Shown: in pieces, positions 6,517-6,557 of the stretch
Layout of the letters: the number at the start of each line of letters is the position of its first letter
Position numbering within the stretch: position 1 is the stretch's first letter
From: an uncultured Bacilli bacterium
GTDB lineage: Bacteria > Bacillota_I > Bacilli_A > RF39 > UBA660
Assembly (NCBI GenBank): GCA_934086355.1
Contig: CAKOID010000038.1
Location: 1 to 6,557 of the forward strand
DNA: 6,557 bases
Reading direction: 5' to 3'
The notes under the pieces: model-generated
Told to the model about the DNA's origin: nothing
What the model saw: the letters and a program-made list of their open reading frames with translations, nothing else
Database searches by the model: none
Translations under genes and position numbers: made by a program

Positions 6517-6557
6517 TTATTTAAACCCTAGTTGAGTTCTATACTCAATTGGGGTTT
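6517..6557 (-). CDS. IS3-family transposase (OrfB), C-terminal fragment
   Basis: Reading leftward from the window edge, the last 12 codons give TPIEYRTQLGFK followed by TAA (6519-6517). The pattern (S/T)P-(I/V)-(E/Q)-YR-x-Q is the hallmark C terminus of IS3-family (IS150 group) OrfB integrase-type transposases, which cut and join DNA through a DDE catalytic core. That core lies beyond the window. The fragment is partial because of the window edge; nothing suggests that the gene itself is broken. It is transcribed toward the AddB-like gene, so readthrough could reach it. Confidence 0.78.
   Translation of the reverse strand, partial: TPIEYRTQLGFK

Larger units (their letters stand above)
6481..6557 (-). 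mobile_element. Right end of an IS3-family insertion sequence, cut by the window edge
   Basis: This stretch combines the last codons of an IS3-type transposase (6517-6557) with a terminal-repeat-like sequence directly beyond the stop. That is the arrangement of IS3-family elements, where the transposase frame runs almost to the right end. The outer tip is taken as TG at 6481. A tip at 6479 (TGTGAAC) is also possible, because the target duplication and left end are outside the window. Only the right end is present, so completeness and activity cannot be judged. Confidence 0.72.

Noticed and set aside
1..6557. CRISPR array, tRNA, rRNA or riboswitch
   Set aside because: No regularly spaced repeats, no tRNA-like cloverleaf or rRNA signature, and no intergenic region long enough for a typical riboswitch; the largest gaps are about 90-140 bases and already hold promoters and terminators.

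Overview
The window is strongly AT-rich throughout (about a quarter G+C by eye), with heavy use of AAA, ATA, AAT and TTA codons. Genes have Firmicutes-type Shine-Dalgarno sites and rho-independent terminators. Tryptophan is TGG, no long reading frame has an internal TGA, and the first gene ends on TGA in an ATGA overlap, so the standard bacterial code fits and the UGA=Trp mycoplasma code is unlikely. The protein types (CadC/CadA, an exported NlpC/P60 protein with Ig-like domains, a small AddB-like nuclease, an IS3-type transposase end) suggest a low-GC Gram-positive bacterium, perhaps an uncultured Bacilli/Mycoplasmatota-like gut lineage. This placement is inference.

Layout. (1) 1-88: no gene; an AT-rich interrupted palindrome followed by a T run, possibly the terminator of a gene off the left edge. 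(2) 89-2550, + strand: a two-gene metal-resistance operon. A near-perfect sigma-A promoter carries a palindromic operator between -35 and -10. It drives an ArsR/SmtB-family CadC-like repressor (start 140), translationally coupled through ATGA to a P1B-type Zn/Cd/Pb-exporting ATPase (CadA/ZntA type). (3) 2531-2550: a hairpin with T tracts on both strands, serving the ATPase gene and the convergent gene beyond it. (4) 2564-3901, - strand: a membrane-anchored exported NlpC/P60 cysteine peptidase with two Ig-like domains. (5) 3902-3995: a 94-base intergenic region with the terminator of the next gene and probably the promoter of the peptidase gene. (6) 3996-6356, - strand: a 786-residue AddB-like protein with a complete C-terminal iron-sulfur PD-(D/E)XK nuclease but no Walker A motif, and no addA beside it. 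(7) 6357-6480: promoter region of that gene plus a weak hairpin. (8) 6481-6557: the right end of an IS3-family insertion sequence, with the terminal repeat and the last 12 codons of its transposase; the rest lies outside the window.

How they work together. The first two genes form a self-contained circuit: metal binding releases the repressor from the operator, the operon is transcribed, and the pump removes the metal. The peptidase and nuclease genes appear to be separate single-gene units, since a terminator sits between them and each has its own ribosome-binding site. I see no new multi-gene system here. The most unusual items are the reduced, solitary AddB-like protein and the dual metal-site repressor with its operator.
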